Assembly (NCBI GenBank): GCA_002256115.1
Contig: NKIK01000026.1
Location: 1-64,000 of the forward strand
Source: Burkholderiales bacterium PBB3
GTDB taxonomy: Bacteria; Pseudomonadota; Gammaproteobacteria; Burkholderiales; Burkholderiaceae_C
DNA length: 64,000 nt
Reading direction: 5' to 3'
The position numbers and the translations under genes were made by a program. This document shows positions 1 to 8,003 of the stretch, one piece after another. How positions within the stretch are numbered: position 1 is the first letter of the stretch; every line of letters starts with the position of its first letter. A model generated the notes under the pieces. That model had not been told where the DNA came from and made no database searches. It saw only the letters and a list, made by a program, of their open reading frames with translations.

Positions 1-230
1 TCATGACGGATGCGGATGTGCCGTTTACGAACAACTTGGCCGAGCAGGCGCTACGCATGGCCAAGGTGAAGCAGAAGGTATCGGGCTGCTTTAGGACTGA
101 GCATGGTGCGGATACGTTCTTTACGATCCGCTCTTATTTGGCGACGATGACTAAGCAGAAGGGCAATCTGTTTGAGTGTCTGGTCAGCGTGTTCAACGGC
201 AAGACGATTCAGCCTTGCTTCACAGGGTGA
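1..230 (+). mobile_element. IS66-family transposase, C-terminal fragment (cut by window edge)
   Basis: The frame is open from the left edge and ends at TGA 228-230. The fragment carries the NNLAEQALR block and the SGCFRT stretch typical of the C-terminal end of IS66 transposases (DDE family). Only about 75 residues are in view, so whether the element is intact cannot be told. The end of the element probably lies near 243 (GTAGTTAC at 236-243), which places it within or against the 3' end of the opposing acpS gene. IS66 elements normally carry helper genes (tnpA, tnpB) upstream of this ORF, outside the window. Confidence 0.85.
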
Positions 231-645
231 GCTGAGTAGTTACAATTTTGGCGGCCTGCGTTTCCACCACGCAAAAACTGGCAGCGTAGTCGGTTTCATC
301 GGTCACGGTGATGTGGGCTTGCAGGCCCTGGGCCTCAAACCAGGTTTTTAAGCCCCCGTGCAGCACGATGGTGGGCTTGCCGCTGCGCACATTGGCCACT
401 TCACACAGCTTCCAGCTCATGGGCATGCGCATGCCCAGGCCGATGGCTTTGCTGAAGGCTTCCTTGGCGCTGAAGCGGGTGGCCAGGTAGCGCACACCGC
501 GCGCCGGCCAGCGGGCGCTGCGGGCCTTCCAGGTGGCAAATTCGGCCTCGCTCAGCACCTTGGCCGCAAAGCGGTCGCCGTGCTTGTCCAGGCTGGCCTG
601 GATGCGGCGGATATCGCAGATGTCGGTGCCGATGCCGTAGATCAT
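220..645 (-). CDS. acpS: Holo-[acyl-carrier-protein] synthase
   Basis: AcpS transfers 4'-phosphopantetheine from CoA to the serine of apo-ACP and so activates the AcpP encoded at 13657-13896. The 141-residue product begins [15 protein letters not shown], with the Mg-binding Asp of the GTDI motif, and has the second signature [10 protein letters not shown] near residues 58-66. It ends the conserved block rnc-era-recO-pdxJ-acpS. The C-terminal tail runs into the presumed end of the IS66 element: the last seven codons and the stop overlap the sequence flanking the transposase. The catalytic core is upstream of this and looks intact. The start ATG at 643-645 gives the canonical N-terminus. Confidence 0.93.
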   Translation of the reverse strand: MIYGIGTDICDIRRIQASLDKHGDRFAAKVLSEAEFATWKARSARWPARGVRYLATRFSAKEAFSKAIGLGMRMPMSWKLCEVANVRSGKPTIVLHGGLKTWFEAQGLQAHITVTDETDYAASFCVVETQAAKIVTTQLTL

Positions 646-655
646 GCGGATATGG

Positions 656-730
656 CCCCCACGCTTGTCACTGCGTGTACTGCGCTGCCCCCCGAGGGGG
701 CCCTCACGCCTTGGGGCGGCCCGGCGGCGT
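656..730 (+). repeat. GC-rich intergenic repeat, copy 1
   Basis: This is a roughly 75-base element filling the gap between pdxJ and acpS. It starts with CCCCCACGCTTGTC, has a central palindrome GCCCCCCGAGGGGGCC and ends CCTTGGGGCGGCCCGGCGG. Near-identical copies lie at 1507-1580 and 1590-1662 (opposite orientation), 5544-5618 and 5631-5706 (same orientation), and 38660-38733 (opposite). Confidence 0.8.
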
Positions 731-1486
731 TCAAGCCTGTATTCCTAAGCAATCCAGATAGGCCTTGACCGTGGCTTCGTAGCCCAGCTCCAGCGCGTCG
801 GCAATCAGCGCGTGGCCGATGGACACCTCTTGCACGCCGGGCACCTGCTGCACAAAGGCGGCCAGGTTGTCGCGGTTCAGGTCGTGCCCGGCGTTGACGC
901 CCAGGCCCACTTTCAAGGCGGCACGCGCCGCACCGGCAAAGCGCTGCAATTGCACGCCCTGCCCTGCCGTGCCCCAGGCGGCGGCGTAGGGCTCGGTGTA
1001 GAGCTCGATGCGGTCGGCACCCACATCACGTGCGGCCAGCATGGCGTGCGGATCGGCGTCCATGAACAGGCTGACCCGCAAGCCCCAGGATTTGGCGTGG
1101 GCAATCAGCGGGCGCAGACGGTTGGCGTCATCCGGAAAACGCCAGCCGTGGTCGCTGGTGAATTGCCCCTCGGAGTCGGGCACAAAGGTCACCTGGTGCA
1201 CCGGCAGGCCGCGCTGGCGCAGGTCGCCCACGCAGTCCATCAGGTTGTGAAACGGGTTGCCCTCGACATTGAACTCGCGGTCGGGCCAGGCCTTGAGCAG
1301 CTCGGCCAGATCAATCACGTCTTGCGGGCGAATGTGGCGCGCATCGGGCCGCGGGTGCACGGTGATCCCCGCCGCACCGGCTTGCAGGCACAGCGTGGCT
1401 GCACGGGTAACGCTGGGGATACCCAAGTGCCGCGTATTGCGCACCAGCGCGACTTTGTTCAGGTTGACGGAGAGATGGGTTTTCAT
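731..1486 (-). CDS. pdxJ: Pyridoxine 5'-phosphate synthase
   Basis: PdxJ condenses 3-amino-2-oxopropyl phosphate with 1-deoxy-D-xylulose 5-phosphate to form pyridoxine 5'-phosphate, the last ring-forming step of vitamin B6 synthesis. The 251-residue TIM-barrel protein shows the N-terminal [15 protein letters not shown], the HPRPDARHI motif, a conserved FNVEGNP stretch and the GVNAGHDLN phosphate-binding segment near the C-terminus. I chose the ATG at 1484-1486. A longer open frame to 1570 would add 28 residues encoded by the GC-rich repeat, unlike any PdxJ N-terminus. It sits downstream of recO, separated by two repeat copies. Confidence 0.95.
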   Translation of the reverse strand: MKTHLSVNLNKVALVRNTRHLGIPSVTRAATLCLQAGAAGITVHPRPDARHIRPQDVIDLAELLKAWPDREFNVEGNPFHNLMDCVGDLRQRGLPVHQVTFVPDSEGQFTSDHGWRFPDDANRLRPLIAHAKSWGLRVSLFMDADPHAMLAARDVGADRIELYTEPYAAAWGTAGQGVQLQRFAGAARAALKVGLGVNAGHDLNRDNLAAFVQQVPGVQEVSIGHALIADALELGYEATVKAYLDCLGIQA

Positions 1487-1506
1487 AGCGTGGGGGTCAT
1501 TATTTA

Positions 1507-1580
1507 CCGCCGGGCCGCCCCAAGGTAAATTGCGCCCCTTCGGGGGGCAGCGCAGTACACGGAGTGACAAGCGTGGGGGT
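1507..1580 (-). repeat. GC-rich intergenic repeat, copy 2
   Basis: Inverted copy of the element at 656-730, in the recO-pdxJ gap. It reads CCGGGCCGCCCCAAGG, then the CCCCTTCGGGGGGCAGCG palindrome, then GCGTGGGGGT on the plus strand. Copy 3 follows in tandem. Confidence 0.8.
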
Positions 1581-1589
1581 CATTGTCCC

Positions 1590-1662
1590 CCGCTGGGCCG
1601 CCCCAAGGGGAATTAGCCCCCGTGGGGGGCAGCGTACTACACGAAGTGAGAAGCGTGGGGGC
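1590..1662 (-). repeat. GC-rich intergenic repeat, copy 3
   Basis: Second tandem copy in the recO-pdxJ gap, in the same orientation as copy 2, with the GCCCCCGTGGGGGGCAGCG core. It ends just before the recO stop codon. Together copies 2 and 3 occupy nearly all of the 180-base gap upstream of pdxJ, so any pdxJ promoter would lie within them. Confidence 0.8.
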
Positions 1663-1666
1663 CACA

Positions 1667-2416
1667 TTACAGGGCTTGGATGTCGATCATCATCTGCCGC
1701 GTGCGCAGGGTTTTTACGCCGCAATGGTAGTGCAGCAGGGTGCGCAGTTGGGGTTTGAGCTCTGACATCACCCCCGCGCAGGCGCGCAGCGTGGTGGTGA
1801 AGGGGGCGCTGTCGTGCAAAGCCGCCTGCAACTCCGACCACTGCCCGCCGCTCAAAGAACCGCGGTCCTCGCTGTGCGCCAGACGCAAGCCGCCTTCGGG
1901 CACCAGGCAATATCGGGCATCCGAAGCCAGCTCCCCCAGCGTCATGGTTTGCTGGTCCAGTTGGGGCAACAGGCCGATCTCGCGCAACAGCAATAGCTCA
2001 TAGGTGCGCAGCGCCGCCTGCAAGGCCTCGCCATGTTCGCTGGCCAACACCGCCACCACATTGGCGTAAACATCAAACAGCACCGGATGCGGATCGTCCC
2101 GGGCCAGCAATGCGATTAACAGCTCGTTGAGGTAATAGCCTGACAGCAGCGCGTCGCCCGTGGGCATCACATGCCCGCCCTGCCATTCGGCGCTTTTGAG
2201 GGTGCGGATTTCGGCGTCACCACCAAAGGCTACATGCAGCTTTTGCAGGGGCAACAACACCGGCCGAAAGCTGGAGGTGGGCCGCTTGGCTCCTTTGGCC
2301 ACCAGCGCAATACGTCCGTAGTGGCGGGTGAAGACTTCCAGAATCAGGCTCGACTCGCTCCAGTCGTAGCGGTGCAGCACATACGCGGGCTCGTCGGAAA
2401 TTCGTTTGGTGGCCAC
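1667..2416 (-). CDS. recO: DNA repair protein RecO
   Basis: RecO anneals single strands and helps load RecA with RecR in the RecFOR gap-repair pathway. The 249-residue protein has the N-terminal OB fold ([20 protein letters not shown], then [12 protein letters not shown]) and the alpha-helical C-terminal domain expected of the family. The start is GTG at 2414-2416, directly abutting the era stop TAA at 2417-2419, so the two are almost certainly co-translated. The gene order rnc-era-recO-pdxJ-acpS is the conserved proteobacterial arrangement. Confidence 0.93.
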   Translation of the reverse strand: MATKRISDEPAYVLHRYDWSESSLILEVFTRHYGRIALVAKGAKRPTSSFRPVLLPLQKLHVAFGGDAEIRTLKSAEWQGGHVMPTGDALLSGYYLNELLIALLARDDPHPVLFDVYANVVAVLASEHGEALQAALRTYELLLLREIGLLPQLDQQTMTLGELASDARYCLVPEGGLRLAHSEDRGSLSGGQWSELQAALHDSAPFTTTLRACAGVMSELKPQLRTLLHYHCGVKTLRTRQMMIDIQAL

Positions 2417-3520
2417 TTACTCGTAACCGAAGGACCTTACCCGCGCTTCATCGTCAGCCCAACCGGAGCGCACTTTGACCCACATCTCCAGAAACACCTT
2501 GGCGTTCGCCAGTTTTTCCAGTTCCACGCGGGTTTCCATACCAATGCGCTTGATGCGTTCACCCTTGTCGCCGATGACCATGGCCTTGTGCGTGTCGCGT
2601 TCCACCACGATGGTGGCGGCAATACGCAGCAAACGCTTCTGGCCCTTCTTTTGTGGCGGCTCTTCTTCAAACTTGTCGATGATGACGGTCGAGGTGTAAG
2701 GCAGCTCGTCACCGGTGAGGCGGAACAGTTTTTCACGCACCAGCTCGCTGGCCAAAAACTTCTCGCTGCGGTCGGTCAACTCGTCTTCGGCGTACCACCA
2801 GGCCTGCTCGGGCAGGTACTTTTCGCAGATCGTGAGCAAACGCGGAATGTCTTTGGCGTTCTTGGCCGACATGGGGACAAACTCGGCAAACTTGTGTTTG
2901 TCAGTCATGGTTTGCAGCCAGGGCGCAATATCGCCACGGCGGTGGATGTTGTCGAGCTTGTTGGCAATCAGCAGCGTGGGAATGTCTTTGCCCAGCAGCG
3001 CCAAGACGCGCGCGTCGGCGGGCGTGAAGCTACCGGCTTCCACCACAAACAGAATCAAATCCACATCCGCAACGGCGCCTTGCACGGTCTTGTTCAACGA
3101 TTTATTCAGCGCGTTGGCGTGCAGGGTCTGAAAGCCAGGCGTATCCACAAACACAAACTGGGTGCTGCCCAGGGTGTGCATGCCGGTAATGCGGTGGCGC
3201 GTGGTTTGCGCCTTGCGCGAGGTGATGCTGATCTTCTGACCCACCAGCGCATTCAGCAACGTGGATTTACCGACATTGGGCTTGCCCACAATGGCCACCA
3301 AGCCGCAGCGCTGGCCGTCTGCCTGCGTGCCGGGCTGGGCCAGCTTGGGCGTGCTCTTCAGCAGGCCTTCGAGCATGCTGTCCAAATCAGATTGCGGCTC
3401 CAGAGCAGCGTCAGCACCGACACTCGCGCCAACTGCCTCGTGTACTGGCTTCTTACTGGTCTTTTTGGCTACGGGGCCCGCGGATTGTTCGGGAGCAGCT
3501 ATTCTTTTTGTAGCATTCAT
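2417..3520 (-). CDS. era: GTPase Era with long N-terminal extension
   Basis: Era is an essential GTPase that binds 16S rRNA and assists 30S maturation. The P-loop GKPNVGKS lies at residues 79-86, followed by the DTPGF G3 motif, the NKLD G4 motif, and a C-terminal KH domain with the [12 protein letters not shown] loop. At 367 residues it is about 70 longer than a typical Era. The extra N-terminal stretch is rich in Ala, Lys and Pro and looks disordered. Codons 3-11 are made by a copy of the GCGGGAGCAGCTAT repeat (3490-3514). The ATG overlaps the rnc stop by four bases, which supports this start despite the unusual extension. An internal start, such as Met49, cannot be excluded. Confidence 0.93.
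   Translation of the reverse strand: MNATKRIAAPEQSAGPVAKKTSKKPVHEAVGASVGADAALEPQSDLDSMLEGLLKSTPKLAQPGTQADGQRCGLVAIVGKPNVGKSTLLNALVGQKISITSRKAQTTRHRITGMHTLGSTQFVFVDTPGFQTLHANALNKSLNKTVQGAVADVDLILFVVEAGSFTPADARVLALLGKDIPTLLIANKLDNIHRRGDIAPWLQTMTDKHKFAEFVPMSAKNAKDIPRLLTICEKYLPEQAWWYAEDELTDRSEKFLASELVREKLFRLTGDELPYTSTVIIDKFEEEPPQKKGQKRLLRIAATIVVERDTHKAMVIGDKGERIKRIGMETRVELEKLANAKVFLEMWVKVRSGWADDEARVRSFGYE
3490..3514 (+). repeat. GCGGGAGCAGCTAT-type repeat, copy a (inside era)
   Basis: The plus strand reads CGGGAGCAGCTATTC, a T-rich spacer, then GTAGC, giving a GCTA/TAGC inverted repeat. It lies in the first codons of era, antisense to the gene. Sister copies are at 15754-15787, 21152-21191, 31542-31583, 43881-43917, 49810-49849 and 54382-54410. 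Confidence 0.6.
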
Positions 3521-4203
3521 GGCTTCACTTTAGTTTTGATGGTTTGCAGCATGGCGCTGGCAGCGGCCTGTTCTCCGGCCCGGCGGGAGCCGCCAATGCC
3601 GCGCTCACACAAGCGCAACTCAGGGATTTCACATTCCACATCGAAGCTCTGCTTGTGCGCTGCGCCGATGGTGCCCACCACTTTGTACATCGGCAATTTC
3701 ATTTTGCGACCTTGCAGCCATTCCTGCAATTCAGTTTTCGGGTCCTTGCCGATAGCATCCATCTGGGGGTTGATTTCCACGCTGGCAAACAAGCGCTCCA
3801 CCAAAGCCTGGGCGGCGGCGTAACCTGCATCCAGATAGACCGCGCCAATCACTGCCTCCAGGGCATCGGCCAAAATCGAAGGGCGCTTCTGACCACCGGA
3901 TCGCACTTCGCCTTCGCCCAGTTTGATGAGATCGGGAAGACCGATATCGACGGCCAACTGGTGCAGGGTGTCTTGCTTGACCAGATTGGCCCGCACCCGC
4001 GACAGATCGCCTTCGGGCAAAGAGCCCAAACGCGCGTACAAAAGGTGGGAAACCGCCAGATTGAGGACCGAGTCACCCAAAAACTCCAGGCGCTCGTAGT
4101 GGTCGGACGAGAAGCTGCGATGTGTCAGCGCTTGGCTCAGCAGTGCTGGCTTAGAAAACGGGTGTTGCAGACGCTGCTGCAACGCCAAAAGGCCATCGGT
4201 CAC
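3517..4203 (-). CDS. rnc: Ribonuclease III
   Basis: RNase III cleaves double-stranded RNA, including the 30S rRNA precursor. The 228-residue protein has the signature [11 protein letters not shown] near residues 38-48, the second acidic cluster in [14 protein letters not shown], and a C-terminal double-stranded RNA-binding domain ending in [16 protein letters not shown]. The start is GTG at 4201-4203, one base after the DUF4845 stop. The stop overlaps the era ATG by four bases. The lepB-DUF4845-rnc-era order implies one transcript and links RNA processing with ribosome assembly. Confidence 0.96.
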   Translation of the reverse strand: MTDGLLALQQRLQHPFSKPALLSQALTHRSFSSDHYERLEFLGDSVLNLAVSHLLYARLGSLPEGDLSRVRANLVKQDTLHQLAVDIGLPDLIKLGEGEVRSGGQKRPSILADALEAVIGAVYLDAGYAAAQALVERLFASVEINPQMDAIGKDPKTELQEWLQGRKMKLPMYKVVGTIGAAHKQSFDVECEIPELRLCERGIGGSRRAGEQAAASAMLQTIKTKVKP

Positions 4204-4204
4204 G

Positions 4205-4558
4205 TTATTTGGAGCGCCCGCTGTATTTCAGGGTCAAAAACGCGGGGCCGGTCAGGTGAATTTCGCGTTCGTAGGCAAAGCTAACGACCACTTTGTCACC
4301 TTCTTTGGTGACTTCCAGGTCATTGCCATGCACGGATTTGAAATCATCTACGGCGGCTTGCTTGTCAAAGATCGCCCGTACTTCTGGCACGGATCCGCCC
4401 GACGCAGCCTTATTAGCCGCCTTGGTGATGGCTTGAAATTCCAAAACGGTGGGGAAAACTTGGGCGGCAATGACCCCTGCAGCTGCTAAAACGCCTGCTA
4501 CAAAAATGAGGCCGATGAAGGAGATCCCACGTTGTTGGGATTTGAATTGGAAAGCCAT
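4205..4558 (-). CDS. DUF4845 family membrane-anchored protein
   Basis: This is a 117-residue protein with a short polar N-terminus (MAFQFKSQQRG), one hydrophobic segment at about residues 11-33 resembling a pilin-like or signal-anchor helix, and a small soluble domain after it. This is the DUF4845 pattern. In betaproteobacteria the family is found precisely here, between lepB and rnc, but its function is unknown. The soluble part would face the periplasm if the helix inserts N-in. It lies 10 bases from lepB and 1 base from rnc, so it is part of the same operon. Confidence 0.85.
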   Translation of the reverse strand: MAFQFKSQQRGISFIGLIFVAGVLAAAGVIAAQVFPTVLEFQAITKAANKAASGGSVPEVRAIFDKQAAVDDFKSVHGNDLEVTKEGDKVVVSFAYEREIHLTGPAFLTLKYSGRSK

Positions 4559-4568
4559 GTTGTCGCTC

Positions 4569-5534
4569 CTAATTGAAAAAACCGATGCGCTTGGGGCTGC
4601 TGAAGTTCATCCACACCATAAAGGCTTTGCCTACAATGTTTTTGTCTGGCACAAAACCCCAATAGCGTGAATCCATGGAATTATCGCGATTGTCGCCCAT
4701 CATGAAATAGTGCCCTTGCGGCACTTTGCAAGTCACACCTTCGACCGTGTAACTGCAACCGTCTTTGCCCATGAAATCGTCAGCCCCTGGGATGAAAGCA
4801 GGCCGGTCACCATCGTTGAGCAAGCGGTGCTTCTTGTCGCCCAACTGCTCTTCGTACTGTTTGAAGTAGCGCATCGCGTCTTCGTCAAAAAACTCGGGCA
4901 CCGTGTCCGTGACGACGGGCTGCCCGTTGATGGTTAGACGCTTGTTGAGGTAGGCCACGGTATCGCCAGGCAAACCAACGACGCGCTTGATGTAGTCCAC
5001 ACTGGGCTTGGGTGGGTAGCGGAACACCATCACATCGCCGCGGGCGGGTGCAGTGCCTTCGGTCACTTTGACATTGAGCACCGGCAGACGCAATCCATAG
5101 TGGAATTTGTTGACCAAGATCAGGTCGCCCACCAGCAAGGTTGGGATCATCGAGCCCGACGGTATCTTGAAGGGCTCAAACAAAAAGGAGCGCAACAGGA
5201 ACACAGCAATGATCACGGGGAACAATCCGGCGGTCCAATCCAGCCACCAAGGCTGCATCAATATGCGGTGTTGGGCCTCTTGCAGGTTGCCATCGACTTC
5301 GGTAATGCCTTTGGCAGCCAAGTCCGCGCGGCGTTGAATGTCTTGGGTTTCCACTAACGCTGCGGCCTTCTGGCGCTGTGGCAAAAAGTAGAAGTGCTCG
5401 GCCAGCCAGTACAGACCGGTAACAACGGAGGCAACGAACAATAGCAATGCGAAGTTGCCCTCGACATAGCCCAGATACCAAGAGCCGGCGTAACCTACAA
5501 AAGCGGCCAATACTGCGGCGGTGAGTGCTTGCAT
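4569..5534 (-). CDS. lepB: Signal peptidase I
   Basis: LepB removes signal peptides from secreted proteins at the periplasmic face of the inner membrane. The 321-residue protein has two N-terminal membrane segments (about 1-25 and 29-45), a cytoplasmic loop, a third segment near 101-118, and then the catalytic region. Box B PSGSMIPTL places the nucleophile at Ser128, and YIKRVVGLPGD places the general base at Lys183. The C-terminal box GDNRDNSMDSR is complete. ATG at 5532-5534 is the start. Two GC-rich repeats separate it from lepA upstream. Confidence 0.96.
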   Translation of the reverse strand: MQALTAAVLAAFVGYAGSWYLGYVEGNFALLLFVASVVTGLYWLAEHFYFLPQRQKAAALVETQDIQRRADLAAKGITEVDGNLQEAQHRILMQPWWLDWTAGLFPVIIAVFLLRSFLFEPFKIPSGSMIPTLLVGDLILVNKFHYGLRLPVLNVKVTEGTAPARGDVMVFRYPPKPSVDYIKRVVGLPGDTVAYLNKRLTINGQPVVTDTVPEFFDEDAMRYFKQYEEQLGDKKHRLLNDGDRPAFIPGADDFMGKDGCSYTVEGVTCKVPQGHYFMMGDNRDNSMDSRYWGFVPDKNIVGKAFMVWMNFSSPKRIGFFN

Positions 5535-5543
5535 CAGATGGTT

Positions 5544-5618
5544 CCCCCCACGCTTGTCGCTGCGCGTACTGCGCTGCCCCCCAAGGGGTCCCTCGCGCCT
5601 TGGGACGGCCCGGCGGCG
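5544..5618 (+). repeat. GC-rich intergenic repeat, copy 4
   Basis: First of two direct copies in the lepA-lepB gap, same orientation as copy 1. It begins CCCCCACGCTTGTCGC, has the GCCCCCCAAGGGG core and ends GGCCCGGCGGCGCT. Confidence 0.8.
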
Positions 5619-5630
5619 CTGAAGATTGCT

Positions 5631-5706
5631 GCCCCCACGCTGGCCGCTTCGCGTACTGCGCTGCCCCCCACAGGGGCCTTCGCGCCTTGGAGCGGTCCGG
5701 CGGCGC
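5631..5706 (+). repeat. GC-rich intergenic repeat, copy 5
   Basis: Second direct copy in the lepA-lepB gap. It is more diverged (GCTGGCCGCTTCGCGTACTG, with an imperfect CCCCCCACAGGGG core). It ends at the lepA stop codon. Confidence 0.75.
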
Positions 5707-7518
5707 TCAATCTTCCACCTGCAAAATAGCCAGGAATGCCTCTTGGGGCACTTCTACCGATCCGACTTGCTTCATACGTTTCTTACCTGCTTTTTGTTTT
5801 TCCAAGAGCTTCTTCTTGCGTGAAATGTCGCCGCCATAGCACTTGGCGAGCACGTTCTTGCGAAGGGCTTTGATTGTCTCACGCGCAATAATATTGGCAC
5901 CGATGGCGGCCTGGATCGCTACGTCGTACATCTGGCGGGAAATGATCTCGCGCATTTTGGCCACCACCGCCCGGCCACGGTATGCGCTTTGGGCGCGGTG
6001 CAGCATGATGGACAGCGCATCGACTTTTTCGCCATTCAGCAAAATATCGACCTTGACGACATCCGCCGCGCGGTACTCTTTGAACTCATAGTCCATGGAC
6101 GCATAGCCCCGGCTCACGCTCTTGAGCTTGTCAAAGAAGTCCAGCACGATCTCTGCCAGCGGCATCTCATAGGTCAGCACCACTTGGCGGCCCTTGTAGG
6201 CCATATTCATCTGCACGCCGCGCTTTTGGTTGGCCAGCGTCATCACCACACCAACATATTCTTGCGGCATGTAGAGGTGCATGGTGACGATGGGTTCGCG
6301 AATCTCGGCCATCTTGCCGACGTCCGGCATCTTGGAGGGGTTCTCCACCATGATGACTTCGCCGTCGTTCTTCATCACCTGGTAGACCACACTAGGCGCA
6401 GTCGTGATCAGGTCCTGGTCAAACTCGCGCTCCAAACGCTCTTGCACAATTTCCATGTGCAGCAAGCCCAGGAAGCCGCAGCGAAAGCCAAAGCCCAACG
6501 CTTGCGAGACTTCAGGCTCGTAATGCAGGGATGCATCGTTAAGTTTGAGTTTTTCCAGTGCATCACGCAGCGAGTCGTATTCGCTGGCTTCTGTCGGATA
6601 CAAACCGGCAAACACTTGGGGTTGAATTTCTTTGAAGCCGGGCAGCGCTTCCGTCGCCGTAGCGGCGGCACCGCCGGTGCCCTGCTTGATCAGGGTCACG
6701 GTGTCACCCACCTTGGCCGCCTGAAGCTCTTTGATACCAGCGATGATGTAACCCACCTCACCCGCTTCCAGTGACGGGCGTGGCTGATTGGCAGGTGTGA
6801 ACACACCCAGGCTGTCGGCGTTGTACATGGCACCCGACGCCATCATCTTGATGCGCTCACCTTTGGCCAAACGGCCATCGACCACGCGCACCAACATCAC
6901 CACGCCCACATAGGGATCAAACCAACTGTCGATGATCATGGCGCGCAACGGGCCATCTGGATTACCTTTCGGCGCAGGCACCTTGGCCACAATCATTTCC
7001 AGAATCTCGTCGATACCGATTCCGGTCTTGGCAGAGCAAACGATAGCCTCGGTCGCATCGATGCCAATCACGTCTTCAATTTCGCTGCGCGCGTTGTCGG
7101 GGTCTGCGTTGGGCAGGTCAATCTTGTTGAGTACCGGCATCACCTCAACACCCAGGTCCAGCGCGGTGTAGCAATTGGCCACGGTCTGCGCTTCCACACC
7201 TTGCGATGCATCGACAACCAGCAGCGCACCTTCGCATGCGGACAGCGAACGCGACACCTCATAAGAGAAGTCCACGTGCCCCGGCGTGTCGATCAAATTG
7301 AGGTTGTAGACCTGCCCATCTTTGGCCTTGTATTGCAACGCGGCGGTCTGCGCTTTGATGGTTATCCCACGCTCTTTTTCGATATCCATCGAGTCCAAAA
7401 CTTGGGCCTCCATCTCGCGCGCCTCCAATCCACCACAACGTTGAATCAAGCGATCCGCGAGCGTAGATTTACCGTGATCGATGTGCGCAATGATGGAGAA
7501 ATTTCTGATGTGATTCAT
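5707..7518 (-). CDS. lepA: Elongation factor 4 (back-translocating GTPase LepA)
   Basis: LepA/EF4 is a ribosome-associated GTPase related to EF-G. The 603-residue protein begins [19 protein letters not shown] with the P-loop AHIDHGKS and continues with DTPGHVDF (G3) and NKIDLP (G4). It has the LepA-specific C-terminal domain ending in a lysine-rich tail ([17 protein letters not shown]). I use ATG 7516-7518; a TTG codon just before it would add one residue. A terminator on the same strand lies only 43 bases upstream, so lepA has its own promoter or depends on read-through from mucD. Confidence 0.97.
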   Translation of the reverse strand: MNHIRNFSIIAHIDHGKSTLADRLIQRCGGLEAREMEAQVLDSMDIEKERGITIKAQTAALQYKAKDGQVYNLNLIDTPGHVDFSYEVSRSLSACEGALLVVDASQGVEAQTVANCYTALDLGVEVMPVLNKIDLPNADPDNARSEIEDVIGIDATEAIVCSAKTGIGIDEILEMIVAKVPAPKGNPDGPLRAMIIDSWFDPYVGVVMLVRVVDGRLAKGERIKMMASGAMYNADSLGVFTPANQPRPSLEAGEVGYIIAGIKELQAAKVGDTVTLIKQGTGGAAATATEALPGFKEIQPQVFAGLYPTEASEYDSLRDALEKLKLNDASLHYEPEVSQALGFGFRCGFLGLLHMEIVQERLEREFDQDLITTAPSVVYQVMKNDGEVIMVENPSKMPDVGKMAEIREPIVTMHLYMPQEYVGVVMTLANQKRGVQMNMAYKGRQVVLTYEMPLAEIVLDFFDKLKSVSRGYASMDYEFKEYRAADVVKVDILLNGEKVDALSIMLHRAQSAYRGRAVVAKMREIISRQMYDVAIQAAIGANIIARETIKALRKNVLAKCYGGDISRKKKLLEKQKAGKKRMKQVGSVEVPQEAFLAILQVED

Positions 7519-7562
7519 CAACGAAAACGCTTAAGTGATTGAATTGAAACGGAGTGACAAGA

Positions 7563-7592
7563 AAAAAGGGCGCGTCGAATGAGGACGCGCCC
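7563..7592 (-). terminator. Rho-independent terminator between mucD and lepA
   Basis: Read on the minus strand this is GGGCGCGTC, loop CTCATTC, GACGCGCCC, then TTTTTTC: a perfect nine-base stem with a U-tract. It is oriented to stop transcripts coming from mucD and lies about 43 bases upstream of the lepA start. Confidence 0.85.
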
Positions 7593-8003
7593 TGAACCAA
7601 CAATCATTGGCAACTGCGATTGGTTGGAGCTTCATTGTAGGCAAAAAGTGTGGAGAGCAAAGTCCAAAAAATAGCTTTTGAACAAAGTTGCAAGTCCACA
7701 ACAAAAAACTTATTCACAGCTTATTAACAATTCGTGTGGAGATTTATTGCACAACTTGTGCGTGTCCTGTGGAGCAGCTGTGTGGCGTTTCTGGCATTCC
7801 ATATGGTGAATTTTTACAAAACCCATATAACCAAATTAGCCGGTCAGCTGGCTCTATTCTAACCAAAACCACTTCAGCTGATTAAAGTTAGCAAGCACAC
7901 ACATGCCAGTGTGGTTTGTCTTGCCCGGAAACTGCAGCGCAAAAAAAGTGCGCGCAACCCTAAAACCCATCAGGATAAAGGGTTGCTACTCCGGTTTACG
8001 ACG
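7593..8003. other. AT-rich 410-base gap, no gene recognised
   Basis: The stretch is strikingly AT-rich compared with the surrounding sequence. Short open frames here (for example 7688-7885 plus) have no recognisable product or ribosome-binding site. It holds one perfect DnaA-box-like TTATTCACA at 7710-7718, a GCGCA/TGCGC hairpin near 7937-7953, and a CAACCCT/AGGGTTG inverted repeat at about 7957-7987 just past the mucD stop. Confidence 0.5.

Noticed and set aside
1487..1570. 28-codon N-terminal extension of pdxJ
   Set aside because: Encoded by the GC-rich repeat; the conserved PdxJ start is at 1486.
7688..7740. Possible replication origin (DnaA-box-like TTATTCACA in an AT-rich tract)
   Set aside because: Only one good box is present, there is no dnaA, dnaN or parAB nearby, and the context is an ordinary stress/translation operon.
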